From contig JAHBUD010000004.1 in the NCBI GenBank assembly GCA_019638255.1, forward strand, positions 1 to 64,000: 64,000 bases of DNA, written 5' to 3'. The notes beneath the pieces are model-generated. The model ran no database searches and had not been told where the DNA came from. It saw nothing but the letters and a program-made list of their open reading frames with translations. Below are positions 9,115 through 18,152 of the stretch, piece by piece (position 1 is the first letter of the stretch; each line of letters begins with the position of its first letter). This stretch comes from Cyclobacteriaceae bacterium. Lineage in GTDB: Bacteria > Bacteroidota > Bacteroidia > Cytophagales > Cyclobacteriaceae. A program made the position numbers and the translations under genes.

Positions 9115-9654
9115 ATGCACCCAAACAATTCAAAGCAACAATGGATTGATACTGGCTATGAACTGTTCGGTGCTGACGGCCTGGATGGCCTACAGGTGGA
9201 GCGGCTAGCCCGTGTAATGAATTTAAACAAATCGGGTTTCTACCATTATTTTAAAAGCCGCGAATTGTTTCTGGACGATCTCTTCCTGAAACATGAAAAT
9301 GAGTCGAGAGCGGTTGCGTTGGCTTTTTCAGCAGCGCCACAATTTGATCCTGATTTTTTCACCATTATTCTCGATAACCATCACTTTATACTTTTTCACC
9401 AACAGCTTGTTCGTTACCGCCATGTAGCGGAGTGTAATGCTTGTTACCAGCGTGTTAGTGCTGTTGTTGATCAGGGGATAGCGCGCATCTTTTCGGACTA
9501 CATGGGCATTCATGATGCGGAGCTTTCAGCAAAATTCTTTGACCAGGTTCGGGATATGTTTTTTGCGCGGATCAATGCGAAAAACCTGAATGAAGAATTT
9601 CTCCGTGCACTGGTTCGTGACGTGCGGGAGGTAGCCATCGGGTTCAGCCGATGA
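9115..9654 (+). CDS. TetR/AcrR family transcriptional regulator
   Basis: The 179-residue protein has an N-terminal helix-turn-helix of the TetR type at about residues 27-47 (VERLARVMNLNKSGFYHYFKSRE), where the recognition helix and the YxYF signature are clear. The C-terminal half is a helical ligand-binding domain without recognisable relatives. It stands alone between the porin and the third sulfatase gene, in the same direction as both, so it is well placed to regulate the sulfatase island. The inducer is unknown; a sulfated compound or its product is a reasonable guess. A palindrome just before its start may be its own operator. Confidence 0.88.
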   Translation: MHPNNSKQQWIDTGYELFGADGLDGLQVERLARVMNLNKSGFYHYFKSRELFLDDLFLKHENESRAVALAFSAAPQFDPDFFTIILDNHHFILFHQQLVRYRHVAECNACYQRVSAVVDQGIARIFSDYMGIHDAELSAKFFDQVRDMFFARINAKNLNEEFLRALVRDVREVAIGFSR

Positions 9655-9743
9655 TCTTTGCTCCATGGATTTTTGTAGTTAGACGCTGCCGTTTAGGTTT
9701 TATTTTTTATAATCAATGCAAATTACCCTGTTAAACCCTAGTG

Positions 9744-11411
9744 ATGAACCGTCTTGTAATGTTCTTTTTGCTGATTCTTGCCGCCTGCAACGTTCAGCGT
9801 TCAGCCGATAAGGAAGTACAAAACCCAAATATCCTATTGATCGTGGCCGATGATCTGGGATTCAGTGACATTGGTCCATTTGGCAGTGAGATACAAACAC
9901 CTGTACTGGATCGGGTGGCCCAAGAAGGTGTGCTCTTCTCCAACTATTATGTGCTGCCCAATTGCTCACCTACGCGGTCTTCCTTGTTAACGGGAAATGA
10001 TAACCACGTAGCAGGCTTGGGCATCATGTCGGAAATGGATTATCCGACCCTTCACCGTCAACGTTTACCGGGCTATTCGGGAGCGTTAAGCAAACAAGTA
10101 GTTACCATACCGGAACTACTGCGTGGTAACAACTACCACACCTATATGGTTGGTAAGTGGCACTTGGGTGAAGAAGAGGGTGAAAATCCATTCGACCGTG
10201 GGTTCGAAGAAACATTTATCCTGGGTACGGGCGGAGGCAGTCACTATCAGGATGGTAAGGCGTTGGCTCCACCTCAGCATATGGAATACTCCAGAAACGG
10301 AAAGAACATTGAATTGCCGACTGACTTCTATTCAACGCATAATTACACCGACTCGTTAATCCGGTTTATTGACAAGAACAAAGGGGACAGAAAACCTTTC
10401 TTTGGGTATTTGTCGTACACGGCTGTTCATGATCCGCTGCATGCACCACAAGCCTACATTGATAAGTACAAAGGAAAATTTGACTTCGGGTGGGATTCGC
10501 TCTATACCCTTCGATTAAATAATCTGAAGGCACTGGGGATTGTTCAACCGGATATCAAGCCCCGGAAAAACCCGGCTATTCCTGCATGGAATTCATTGCC
10601 GAAAGAAGTTCAACAACAATTCGCCCGCGATATGGAAGTATATGCGGCCATGGTGGATTACATGGACATGTGCATCGGTAGGGTGTTTGATTATTTGAAA
10701 CGGGAGGGAATGTATGATAACACCTTGATCATTTTCATGTCAGATAATGGCGCCAACGGAGCGGTTGCTGAGACCTATCCAGGCAATGAGGATGGTCGTT
10801 ACCTGGCTTCATTCAACAACGCTCTTGATAATCGTGGGTTGCCTGGATCGTACATTGTTCAAGGACCGGGTTGGGCACAGGCTTCTTCGGCTCCGTTCCG
10901 TTTTTTTAAGTTGTTTACCAGTGAAGGAGGCATCCGGGCTCCGTTGATCATGAAGATGCCCGGTACCATGAAGCATGCAGGGCAATGGAATAAATCCCTG
11001 GTGCATGTAACGGATATCATGCCGACTTTGCTTGAGTTGACTGGTACGCAGTACCCCAGCGAGTATAGTGGTCATAAAATTCATCCGATGATTGGTCAAT
11101 CCATAACACAAATTTTGCGTGGAGACGTTGAAGAAATTCAAACTGATCGTGGAATAGGATATGAGATGTTTGAGATGAAGGCCTATATTCAAGGAAAATG
11201 GAAAATTCTTCGCCTGCCTGTTCCTATGGGTACCGGTGATTGGGAATTGTTTGACCTGGAAAAAGATCCGGGTGAGACAACGGACTTATCAACCCAGCAC
11301 CCCGATATTAAAAATCGTATGATTGAGGCATGGCAGGAGTATGCCCGTCAGAATGATATATATGACCATCAGGGTCATTATGATTCGCTATACCGTAGAA
11401 GCTTTAACTAG
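9744..11411 (+). CDS. Arylsulfatase (AtsA-like), lipoprotein
   Basis: I use the ATG at 9744 rather than the GTG directly before it. The 555-residue protein has a canonical lipobox LAAC (Cys15). The sulfatase domain fills the rest: NILLIVADDLGFSD with the metal Asp pair, active site C74-S-P-T-R followed by SSLLTG, VGKWHLG near 140, AVHDPLHAP near 230, and FMSDNGANG near 330. It shares the insertion EKYKGKF/GWD...DMEVYAAM with the long sulfatase at 4584 but lacks that protein's C-terminal beta domain. Most similar in layout to Pseudomonas arylsulfatase AtsA. It probably forms a two-gene unit with the DUF2490 gene 26 bases downstream. Confidence 0.92.
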   Translation: MNRLVMFFLLILAACNVQRSADKEVQNPNILLIVADDLGFSDIGPFGSEIQTPVLDRVAQEGVLFSNYYVLPNCSPTRSSLLTGNDNHVAGLGIMSEMDYPTLHRQRLPGYSGALSKQVVTIPELLRGNNYHTYMVGKWHLGEEEGENPFDRGFEETFILGTGGGSHYQDGKALAPPQHMEYSRNGKNIELPTDFYSTHNYTDSLIRFIDKNKGDRKPFFGYLSYTAVHDPLHAPQAYIDKYKGKFDFGWDSLYTLRLNNLKALGIVQPDIKPRKNPAIPAWNSLPKEVQQQFARDMEVYAAMVDYMDMCIGRVFDYLKREGMYDNTLIIFMSDNGANGAVAETYPGNEDGRYLASFNNALDNRGLPGSYIVQGPGWAQASSAPFRFFKLFTSEGGIRAPLIMKMPGTMKHAGQWNKSLVHVTDIMPTLLELTGTQYPSEYSGHKIHPMIGQSITQILRGDVEEIQTDRGIGYEMFEMKAYIQGKWKILRLPVPMGTGDWELFDLEKDPGETTDLSTQHPDIKNRMIEAWQEYARQNDIYDHQGHYDSLYRRSFN

Positions 11412-11437
11412 CAGATTGTGCATCCACGCTGTTTGTC

Positions 11438-12175
11438 ATGAGAGTTTCCATTTTGGTTTTTATTTTATCTGCAGTGCATGCAACGGTGTGTACCGGTCAG
11501 AGCAACCAAACATGGATTGAGTACATGCTCAACTTTCCATTTGCCAACAGTTGGAATGTAGAGTTGGCCAGCACTTATGCTACTGTAATGGAGCAACCTA
11601 AATGGCGGTCATTTGATATTCAAGTTACCCCGGAATACTCCATCAGTCAGCACTTCGATTTGATGGGTGCCCTATATTTTGGCGAGACCTTTCAAAATAA
11701 ATCCATTACTACAATGGAGGTGCGGGAGATGCTTGGCACACGCATTCACTTCACGCCAAACAAACGAATTCTAACCCGACTTCTAATCCGACTTGAACAA
11801 CGCAACCAACGAGATCAGGAAACAATGGTATGGAGCCATAGCACGCGCTCCCGTCTGCGTGCGGAAACTGTTATTCCGTTGAACAAGCCCACTATGTTTG
11901 CCGGAGATAAGCTATGGTATTCCGTGGTGGATGTGGAGGCATTTCTTATAAAGGATCAGGATGTTCAAGAGCGTTTTGCCAACCGTCTTCGCGTCAGGGC
12001 GGGCTTAGGTTACCGGGTTAGTTACGCACTAAGGCTTGAATTCATGTACACACTGCAGCAATCTAAAAATACGCTTGATGGTGACTTCTTCACATCCGAC
12101 AACATCTTCCGGTTTCGAATCAAACAATACCTGAACAAATCGGCACCGCATAAAGACAGGGGAACAGGTAATTAG
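11438..12175 (+). CDS. DUF2490 family outer-membrane protein
   Basis: The 245-residue product has a signal peptide (cleavage near CTGQ) and a barrel-like pattern of alternating residues throughout. It is a clear relative of the protein at 34990: both share a WxxY..L.FPF start, KWRS with a following P-E/F-E strand, SRxRLRxExxxP, KLWYSxxDxEAF/EEF, ERFANRxRxRxGLGYR and a C-terminal strand ending K-YLN. These are features of DUF2490, an uncharacterised family of predicted outer-membrane barrels. It follows the third sulfatase gene after 26 bases and is likely co-transcribed with it. Role unknown. The gene faces the AsmA-like gene, with only ten bases between the stops. Confidence 0.75.
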   Translation: MRVSILVFILSAVHATVCTGQSNQTWIEYMLNFPFANSWNVELASTYATVMEQPKWRSFDIQVTPEYSISQHFDLMGALYFGETFQNKSITTMEVREMLGTRIHFTPNKRILTRLLIRLEQRNQRDQETMVWSHSTRSRLRAETVIPLNKPTMFAGDKLWYSVVDVEAFLIKDQDVQERFANRLRVRAGLGYRVSYALRLEFMYTLQQSKNTLDGDFFTSDNIFRFRIKQYLNKSAPHKDRGTGN

Positions 12176-12185
12176 CTTTATATAA

Positions 12186-15100
12186 TCAATTCGGATGTTT
12201 AACATGCCCGGAGTAAACCGGTTTGCAGTTCACCCCGGCTACTGCATTGACAAAATTGATGACCGATCCTAGCAAGGTTTTGGTAATGTTGAGTTTACCC
12301 GTATTAAGCGCACTAAATTTTCCAGAGAATTCCTGATCCATTAAACTGCATCCCTCTTTATCCACAACGGCAATCAAAATACCGGGTACTTCCTGATGCA
12401 AGAGATCAACATGGCCTTGTATGGCAATCCGATTGAGGGGTGTGGTAAACGCAACATCTTCCGTCCGCAATTGCAGTTGATCAAGGTTCCAACGCGCATA
12501 TAAAGTGTCAATTCGCGTATGCTGAGTAGTATCTAAGGTGATCGCGGCCAGTGAAATAAAATTGGATCCCTTTGTAACGGCAAGCCCAATGGGGCCCGCT
12601 ACCAATAAAGCGCCAACATCTGTGAGATTAAAATTCTGACTTTTTTCATATTTTTTCAACGCCTTGTCTATGTCAACCCCGTACATCACTAATGCCTTGC
12701 CGGAGATGGCAATTGTGCCCTTCATGTTTTGTTTTAATGCCATCCAATCTTTTCCGGTAGTTGATAGCTGTAACTGGTAATTGATAAGCCCCGACAATAG
12801 CTTTTTCGATGTTTGCTCTTTCAAATATGTCCCAAGATCAGCCTGGCTCACATCATAGTTTAATTGGTAAGACAAACCCTGTTGTTCACCTAAGTACAAT
12901 TGCAATACCCCATGTTCTCGTTTTGATTTTTGGGTCACACACTCGAATTCAATTTGAAGCGTATCCTGCTGGCCACGCAATTGGGTTTTAAGATTTCTAA
13001 AGGTAAGCCCGGGTATTGTTAGTTTTTTGATCGTTGCATCTCCGGTAAGGGATTGGAGTCCAATGAGTATTCCGGAATTTTCAGGATGTTTAAAATGCAA
13101 TGGACTCAGCTTCAATTCAATGGCATCTGCCCGAACTGGTTTTGCATTGGGTGCCTGATAAACAACCCGATCTAGTTTAAGCTGAACGTGTTCAATATTA
13201 AACGGGTAAGTAATAATCGAAGATGAAACATGCCCATTTGCGGTAACCCAGTCCATTTCATTTGTCGGATGGTTTTTGCGTGAAGGCTCCAGATCGGTTT
13301 GCAACTCGGCAGAAAGCTCACGGATGTAGATCCACGGAAATTGTTTGACTTTTATATCCACATCAAAATTCCACCGGTTACGTGTGGGTACATGTAAGTT
13401 GCCTGAAGCATTAACCTCACCAAGCGGAAATTTTGCCTTGATGTTGCTGAGCTTTAAATACAATCCTTCTTGGGTAAGATTCCAGGTGCTCTTGAATTCC
13501 AGGTGTTTGATGTCGGGCAATTCTTTTAGTTGTGCCGACATATTGGTAATGTTCAAATCAAGAATGGGTGATTCTCCCTTCCGGTTTAGAACCGGAGTCA
13601 GGGCTGCTTCAAAAGTAAACTTCAAATCCCTGACTTCATCTTGTACCTGTGCTTGTTGTAAGGAGTCAGGAATAATATCGTTTGTGTAAAGAATCGGTGC
13701 ACGCACGTGACCTGTCACCTCAATACCAGACTTACGATCGAGCAAATAGGTAAACAGGTTTTGGTTAAATTCAAGATCGGCTTGTAGTTGATTTTCTCCG
13801 TACTGAAAGGAAATGGGTTGAATCCTGGTCTTGCTCTTCTCTGTAAGTATTAAGGCATTTAGTCCGGATACGGTCAGTCCGGTTTTAGTTACCCTAAAAG
13901 AAAGGTCATTTAACTCCAGTTCGCTTGAGCGGCTGCTATCCTGACTCGCATCTGCGAGTGTGCGCAAGAGTCCGCTGTATTCCGCTTGAGCAGAAATTTT
14001 ACCCTTAAGTTCACTTATATAGGTAAGGTTAAAAATCTCATCGTACCCTTCGAGGTTAGTTTTCAGGTTCAGATCATACTGCACGTACGGGTTAACAAAA
14101 TCAACCATACTGAAATACCCCCGAATGCTACCACCCGGCACCTGACCACGTAGATCACGAAGGATGAGTTTCGCTTGTGATAGATTAGGATTTGAACCAG
14201 AAATGAATTGCCCGCTAAACCCAATTTTTTCGAAAGAAATTGGTTTGCCTGGTACTTTCCACGAAAGATCTTTTACTCCAAAATCAAGTTCTGTTTGTGG
14301 GTGATCCACCGGGCCAAAGACTTTCCCCCGTAGAAAAATCTGACCATGCTTTAGCAAGTCAGGATTTTGTTTCACGATATCAGGTCGTATGATGCTTTCA
14401 AGGAATTCCAGTTCAGTAACCGCAGCATCAACGGTTAATCTCAGGCTATCTCTTTTAAAATCGCATTCGCCCTGAACTACTAATCGGACACCGCTTTGTT
14501 TTAACACACTCTCCGAAATGGTTAATGCTCTCGATTTCAGATCATAAGAAGCATTTGCAGTAAATGTACCCCGGCCTGCATCGAATGAGTTGTTCCGAAG
14601 TACAATTTGTGTGAGTTCCTGCTTACTGTAAAGCTTAACACTTACCAAATCCTGAGTACGGGTTAAATCAACAGTGATGTGTTGAATAAAAACGACTGTT
14701 GAATCCGAATCATAGGGTAGCCAGACAAACTCCAAATTATTTACGTCAAGCAGCTGAAGATCAAATTGAACCGCATGTGGAGATGCGGCAGGAACCGGTT
14801 CTGATTTAGGCTTTCCTGTTTTTTTGGGTTGATCTTTCTTTGACACAGGCGCCTGAACTTTTTGTATTTTTTTTTGGGGTGAAGCGAGGGCTTGCACCAA
14901 ATTCAATTGACCAAGGGAGTCGGATGTAAGTCTTATTCTGGTTTGTGATACCGTAATTTCAGAAATCCGGATTTGTTCACGTAACAAGGGAATTATATCC
15001 AGCGAAACAGCTATCTGATCTGCGCTAAGAACAGGCGATTGAAGTAAAGAATCATTGCGGGATTGATAGTACCTGATTTCTTTTAAGGCTACTTCCAGGC

Positions 15101-15317
15101 TCGGAAAGCTGCCCAGTACATTCAATTCCATTTGACTGATTTCCAAATGCCCGGACTGAGCCTCATTAACATAAGCTTGCAGTTCATGAAGCAGCCAATC
15201 GTTCTTTTGTTCAAAAAGAATCCAGATAAAGAGAATGAATGTCAATATAAAAATTATGACACCTGAGGCTCCAAAAAACAGGATGCGTTTAGTACGATTG
15301 GAAAGCCGTGAGTTCAC
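12186..15317 (-). CDS. AsmA-like envelope protein, 1043 residues
   Basis: A single transmembrane helix lies near the N-terminus (residues 12-34), and the remaining ~1000 residues face the periplasm. The long run of beta-strand-rich repeats, the N-terminal part with LEISQMELNVLGSFPSLEVAL, and a C-terminal region with LxGxIxxQLQLSTTGKDW and GxxxITxG-type turns place it in the AsmA/TamB-like group. Recent work on such proteins points to bridge-like lipid transfer between inner and outer membrane. A charged low-complexity linker (K/P/Q-rich, about residues 145-180) interrupts it, encoded in part by a run of nine A. It probably forms a unit with the BamA-like gene upstream (49-base gap). Exact function not known. 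Confidence 0.8.
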   Translation of the reverse strand: MNSRLSNRTKRILFFGASGVIIFILTFILFIWILFEQKNDWLLHELQAYVNEAQSGHLEISQMELNVLGSFPSLEVALKEIRYYQSRNDSLLQSPVLSADQIAVSLDIIPLLREQIRISEITVSQTRIRLTSDSLGQLNLVQALASPQKKIQKVQAPVSKKDQPKKTGKPKSEPVPAASPHAVQFDLQLLDVNNLEFVWLPYDSDSTVVFIQHITVDLTRTQDLVSVKLYSKQELTQIVLRNNSFDAGRGTFTANASYDLKSRALTISESVLKQSGVRLVVQGECDFKRDSLRLTVDAAVTELEFLESIIRPDIVKQNPDLLKHGQIFLRGKVFGPVDHPQTELDFGVKDLSWKVPGKPISFEKIGFSGQFISGSNPNLSQAKLILRDLRGQVPGGSIRGYFSMVDFVNPYVQYDLNLKTNLEGYDEIFNLTYISELKGKISAQAEYSGLLRTLADASQDSSRSSELELNDLSFRVTKTGLTVSGLNALILTEKSKTRIQPISFQYGENQLQADLEFNQNLFTYLLDRKSGIEVTGHVRAPILYTNDIIPDSLQQAQVQDEVRDLKFTFEAALTPVLNRKGESPILDLNITNMSAQLKELPDIKHLEFKSTWNLTQEGLYLKLSNIKAKFPLGEVNASGNLHVPTRNRWNFDVDIKVKQFPWIYIRELSAELQTDLEPSRKNHPTNEMDWVTANGHVSSSIITYPFNIEHVQLKLDRVVYQAPNAKPVRADAIELKLSPLHFKHPENSGILIGLQSLTGDATIKKLTIPGLTFRNLKTQLRGQQDTLQIEFECVTQKSKREHGVLQLYLGEQQGLSYQLNYDVSQADLGTYLKEQTSKKLLSGLINYQLQLSTTGKDWMALKQNMKGTIAISGKALVMYGVDIDKALKKYEKSQNFNLTDVGALLVAGPIGLAVTKGSNFISLAAITLDTTQHTRIDTLYARWNLDQLQLRTEDVAFTTPLNRIAIQGHVDLLHQEVPGILIAVVDKEGCSLMDQEFSGKFSALNTGKLNITKTLLGSVINFVNAVAGVNCKPVYSGHVKHPN

Positions 15318-15366
15318 CTGATAAAGATACAGGATGAATTAATTGAATTGTAAATCACCATCAAGG

Positions 15367-16662
15367 TTAAAAAGTTTCTGAAGCCGCCAGATAAAACCCT
15401 GCTGATTGGTGGCCGAAACCAAAATCAATGGCCAGGTTGGTGCGCGAATGTTTGTCGATCATAACACGAAGCCCCATTCCATAGCCTGGCTTTACCGAGT
15501 CGAACAATTTTTCGCCCAGTACCGGATTTGAGGCGGAGGTTGCATTCACAAACAAGACGCCACCAAGTACATCTGTGCACCTGGAAATAGGGAACCGGTA
15601 CTCGGTTTCAGCGTACAACAGGTGGTTGCCGCGAAACCGGCCCTGGGCGTAACCGCGCCCACTGCGGCTTCGCTGGTCGTAGGCTGTAGCCGGAAGAATC
15701 ATAAAGGGTAGATCACCCGGAGGCGAGAAATTACCCATCATCCAGAATGCCAGGATTTGGCGTGGATCTTTTTTCGATACCGGATGAAAGCTTCGGTATT
15801 CCATATTAAAGAAGTCAGCATTGTTCTTGCTTCCCAGTATTCTTCGTGATCCTTGCCAGTTTACCATCAAGTAATAGCCCTTGGTGGCATTGATCATGTT
15901 ATCACGACTGTCGTACACGAAATTGAGCGCAAGCGCAGAAATGTAATAACGGGTTGGGTTGAAGCCATAATACCGACTGTAACCATAATGACTGGTTATT
16001 AAGCTGTCGCCCGGGTTTAAACGCAAGCGTTGATCAACAATACTGGAATAAGAATCAAAATTGTAACCGATGCCGAGGTAAATATTTTCCTTTAGTTTCA
16101 GCGATGCCGATTGGTTCAGCCTGGCAAAGTTGAAGTTCATGGGTTGTGCCAGCGAGTCGATGGTCGCCTCAACACCAAGCAGATTGTATTGGTAGTCGAG
16201 GATGCCGCCAACCGGAGCCCGTGTTCCTAATCCATATGTCGGTTGTGAGAATAGTTGATAACGCCAGTCGCCTGTATAGAAGATTTTATTGTTTTTGGAG
16301 TAGATGTTGTTTCGCATGATAAACAGCACCTGGTTTTTGGTGGTGTACTGTGCGCTTCCAGAGACAAGGGAATACAGCGTGCTTTTTCCCGGCATTTTAA
16401 ACGCATACTGACCGCCCACGCCCACCATAAAGCCAATAGCGGGGTTGGAGCCGATAATCGGAAATAACAGCAAAGAGCCTTCTCCATCATCTTTTTCCTT
16501 GGGCGGTTTATTGCGTGCCTCGCGGATTAAATCGGGTAAATCTTTTTGTATGCAAGTGTCAGCGGCTATCGGGTTCTGACTAATCGCAAGTGAAGTGGTT
16601 AATAAATTGAGTAACACGAATGCGGTAACCCGCAAAAAATTGGAGGCTGACTTGCCGTGCAT
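15367..16662 (-). CDS. BamA/TamA-family outer-membrane barrel without POTRA domains
   Basis: I start at the ATG at 16662, which gives a clean signal peptide (cleavage near AISQ); an ATG 63 bases earlier would add 21 charged residues in front. The 431-residue product is a 16-strand-like barrel of the bacterial surface antigen (D15/Omp85) type. Visible marks are FPIIGSNPAIGFMVGVGGQYAF at the start of the barrel, LNFVYDSRDNMINATKGYY, RGYAQGRFRGNHLLYAETEYRFP, and the terminal strand ending in Phe. There is no POTRA repeat. The protein at 46647 is a paralogue. Such short Omp85 relatives are common in Bacteroidota and their clients are unknown. The upstream neighbour encodes an AsmA-like protein, the same pairing of ideas as TamA/TamB. 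Confidence 0.8.
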   Translation of the reverse strand: MHGKSASNFLRVTAFVLLNLLTTSLAISQNPIAADTCIQKDLPDLIREARNKPPKEKDDGEGSLLLFPIIGSNPAIGFMVGVGGQYAFKMPGKSTLYSLVSGSAQYTTKNQVLFIMRNNIYSKNNKIFYTGDWRYQLFSQPTYGLGTRAPVGGILDYQYNLLGVEATIDSLAQPMNFNFARLNQSASLKLKENIYLGIGYNFDSYSSIVDQRLRLNPGDSLITSHYGYSRYYGFNPTRYYISALALNFVYDSRDNMINATKGYYLMVNWQGSRRILGSKNNADFFNMEYRSFHPVSKKDPRQILAFWMMGNFSPPGDLPFMILPATAYDQRSRSGRGYAQGRFRGNHLLYAETEYRFPISRCTDVLGGVLFVNATSASNPVLGEKLFDSVKPGYGMGLRVMIDKHSRTNLAIDFGFGHQSAGFYLAASETF

Positions 16663-16760
16663 ATACTGCCTTGATTTCTTATTAAGTAGCAAGGGGAAGT
16701 TATAATAAGGGGGTTGTTTAATCATCTAATGTTTGGAGTGACACTTAATTGATTTGAGGC

Positions 16761-16792
16761 TTGCGAATAAAGATATGTTTTTTTTACATTTG
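16761..16792 (+). promoter_or_regulatory. Bacteroidota-type promoter for the glycine-zipper gene
   Basis: TTG at 16761-16763, a 21-base spacer and TACATTTG at 16785-16792 fit the -33/-7 form TTG...TAnnTTTG. It points right toward the ATG at 16915, implying a leader of about 120 bases. Confidence 0.45.
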
Positions 16793-16914
16793 ATTTAGTA
16801 GCCCAACTAAGGTAGTGAATGTGTCAGAAGTCATGAACTTTAATTCTGTACAAGTGAAATTCCCAACGTATTTGGGCGTAAAAAATGCAATAGTATCATA
16901 AACAACCTACAATC

Positions 16915-17478
16915 ATGAGACGGAAGTATTTTTATAGTTCTTTTTCAGGAGTATTGCTCCTGGTAATATTCTTGTTAACAATACAAAACGCAAAGGCCCA
17001 GCAGCCTATCCCTACCACCCAGGTTTTACCCGATACGGCACGGATGACCTTCAATCAGATTTCACAGGCACTCGGCTTATTTGTTTACCCCTCGAATAAC
17101 CAAAATCAACATCAGCAGAAGCGAGATGAGTTTACGTGCTATCAATGGGCCATTGAACAATCGGGTATTGATCCGTTAAATCTCCCGAGAGTGGAAGTAC
17201 AGCAATCAACCGGGCCTACCGGTGGCGCTGTGCGTGGCGCTGCCCGTGGCGCTGCTGCCGGTGCGGCTATTGGTGCGGTTGCAGGAGATGCTGGCAGGGG
17301 TGCAGCCATTGGCGCAACTGCCGGAGCCCTTGGCGGTAGGAGTGCCGGCCGACAAGCACAAGCTCAGCAAAATCAACAGGCGCAGGCCAATGCATCAGCC
17401 CAGGAGAGGGCCATGATGGATCGGTTCAGACAAGCTTTTTCTGCATGCATGTCAGGAAGAAATTACACCATCAAATGA
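16915..17478 (+). CDS. Glycine-zipper envelope protein
   Basis: The 187-residue protein has a signal peptide ending AKAQ. Its middle (about residues 100-145) is a glycine zipper: GGAVRGAARGAAAGAAIGAV followed by GDAGRGAAIGATAGALGG, small residues at every fourth place as in YMGG-like and OmpA-like Gly-zipper domains that pack helices in membranes. The N-terminal domain contains CYQWAIEQSGIDP, which is frequent in this family, and the C-terminal domain ends with FRQAFSACMSGRNYTIK. The family is usually linked to envelope stress or structural lipoproteins but has no firm function. It is probably followed in the same transcript by the SnoaL-like lipoprotein. Confidence 0.8.
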   Translation: MRRKYFYSSFSGVLLLVIFLLTIQNAKAQQPIPTTQVLPDTARMTFNQISQALGLFVYPSNNQNQHQQKRDEFTCYQWAIEQSGIDPLNLPRVEVQQSTGPTGGAVRGAARGAAAGAAIGAVAGDAGRGAAIGATAGALGGRSAGRQAQAQQNQQAQANASAQERAMMDRFRQAFSACMSGRNYTIK

Positions 17479-17544
17479 TGAATGATGAGATGGCCATAGC
17501 CATTCGCCTGAATAAAAAAAATGACAATAAATAAAGTATACATC

Positions 17545-18045
17545 ATGAAAAACTTCATACTCCTTACTGTATTGCTCCTGGCCTTTAGTGCCTGCACATC
17601 CAACAATGAAAAACTTCAACTTGATAACATAGAAATAGTTAAACGATATGTATCCGCAGTAGAAAATCTTGATTACGAGGCAATGGGTGCTTTGCTGGCT
17701 GATGATTACCTGGGTGTTGGCCCTTCTTATGGTGATTCGATCAGGAGGGATGAAGCCATTGCCAACTGGAAATGGACTGTTGACAACCTATATGAGAAGA
17801 TTACTTATAACCGCCAGCGCTTCGCTGCAGTGACCATACCCGATGGAGATAACAAAGGGGAGTGGGTTGCCAACTGGGCCGACTTGACTGTTGTATTTAA
17901 AGATGGTCGATCAGTAACCATTTTGACTAATTCAAATTACCGGATTGAAAGCGGAAAGATCAAAAACAGTCTTACGTTTTACAATGAAGCGGATGTTCAA
18001 CGACAGTTGGGTTTTGTGATGGTGCCTGAAGAACTTCTTGAATAA
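17545..18045 (+). CDS. SnoaL/NTF2-like lipoprotein
   Basis: The start is the ATG at 17545; eight codons further upstream, an in-frame ATG would spoil the signal sequence. The product has 166 residues with a lipobox FSAC (Cys14). The rest is a single NTF2-like cone fold: IVKRYVSAVENLDYEAMGALLADDYLGVGPSYG, then WKWTVDNLYEKI, and strands ending in VTILTNSNYRIESGKI. SnoaL-like domains can be enzymes or ligand binders; no catalytic residue pair can be assigned. It lies 66 bases after the glycine-zipper gene on the same strand. Confidence 0.75.
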   Translation: MKNFILLTVLLLAFSACTSNNEKLQLDNIEIVKRYVSAVENLDYEAMGALLADDYLGVGPSYGDSIRRDEAIANWKWTVDNLYEKITYNRQRFAAVTIPDGDNKGEWVANWADLTVVFKDGRSVTILTNSNYRIESGKIKNSLTFYNEADVQRQLGFVMVPEELLE

Positions 18046-18152
18046 CGCTTTATATCTTACTCGACAATCAGCGTAATTCATATTACCAATTCCACCGGTT
18101 GAACCAGAGTCAAGACTTTTTAAGTTTTTGTCCGGTTTATGTTTTGTATATC

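Noticed and set aside
14867..14875. Run of nine T within the AsmA-like gene
   Set aside because: A nine-base homopolymer in an A/T-rich lysine linker is unremarkable; without strain comparison, phase variation is not supported.
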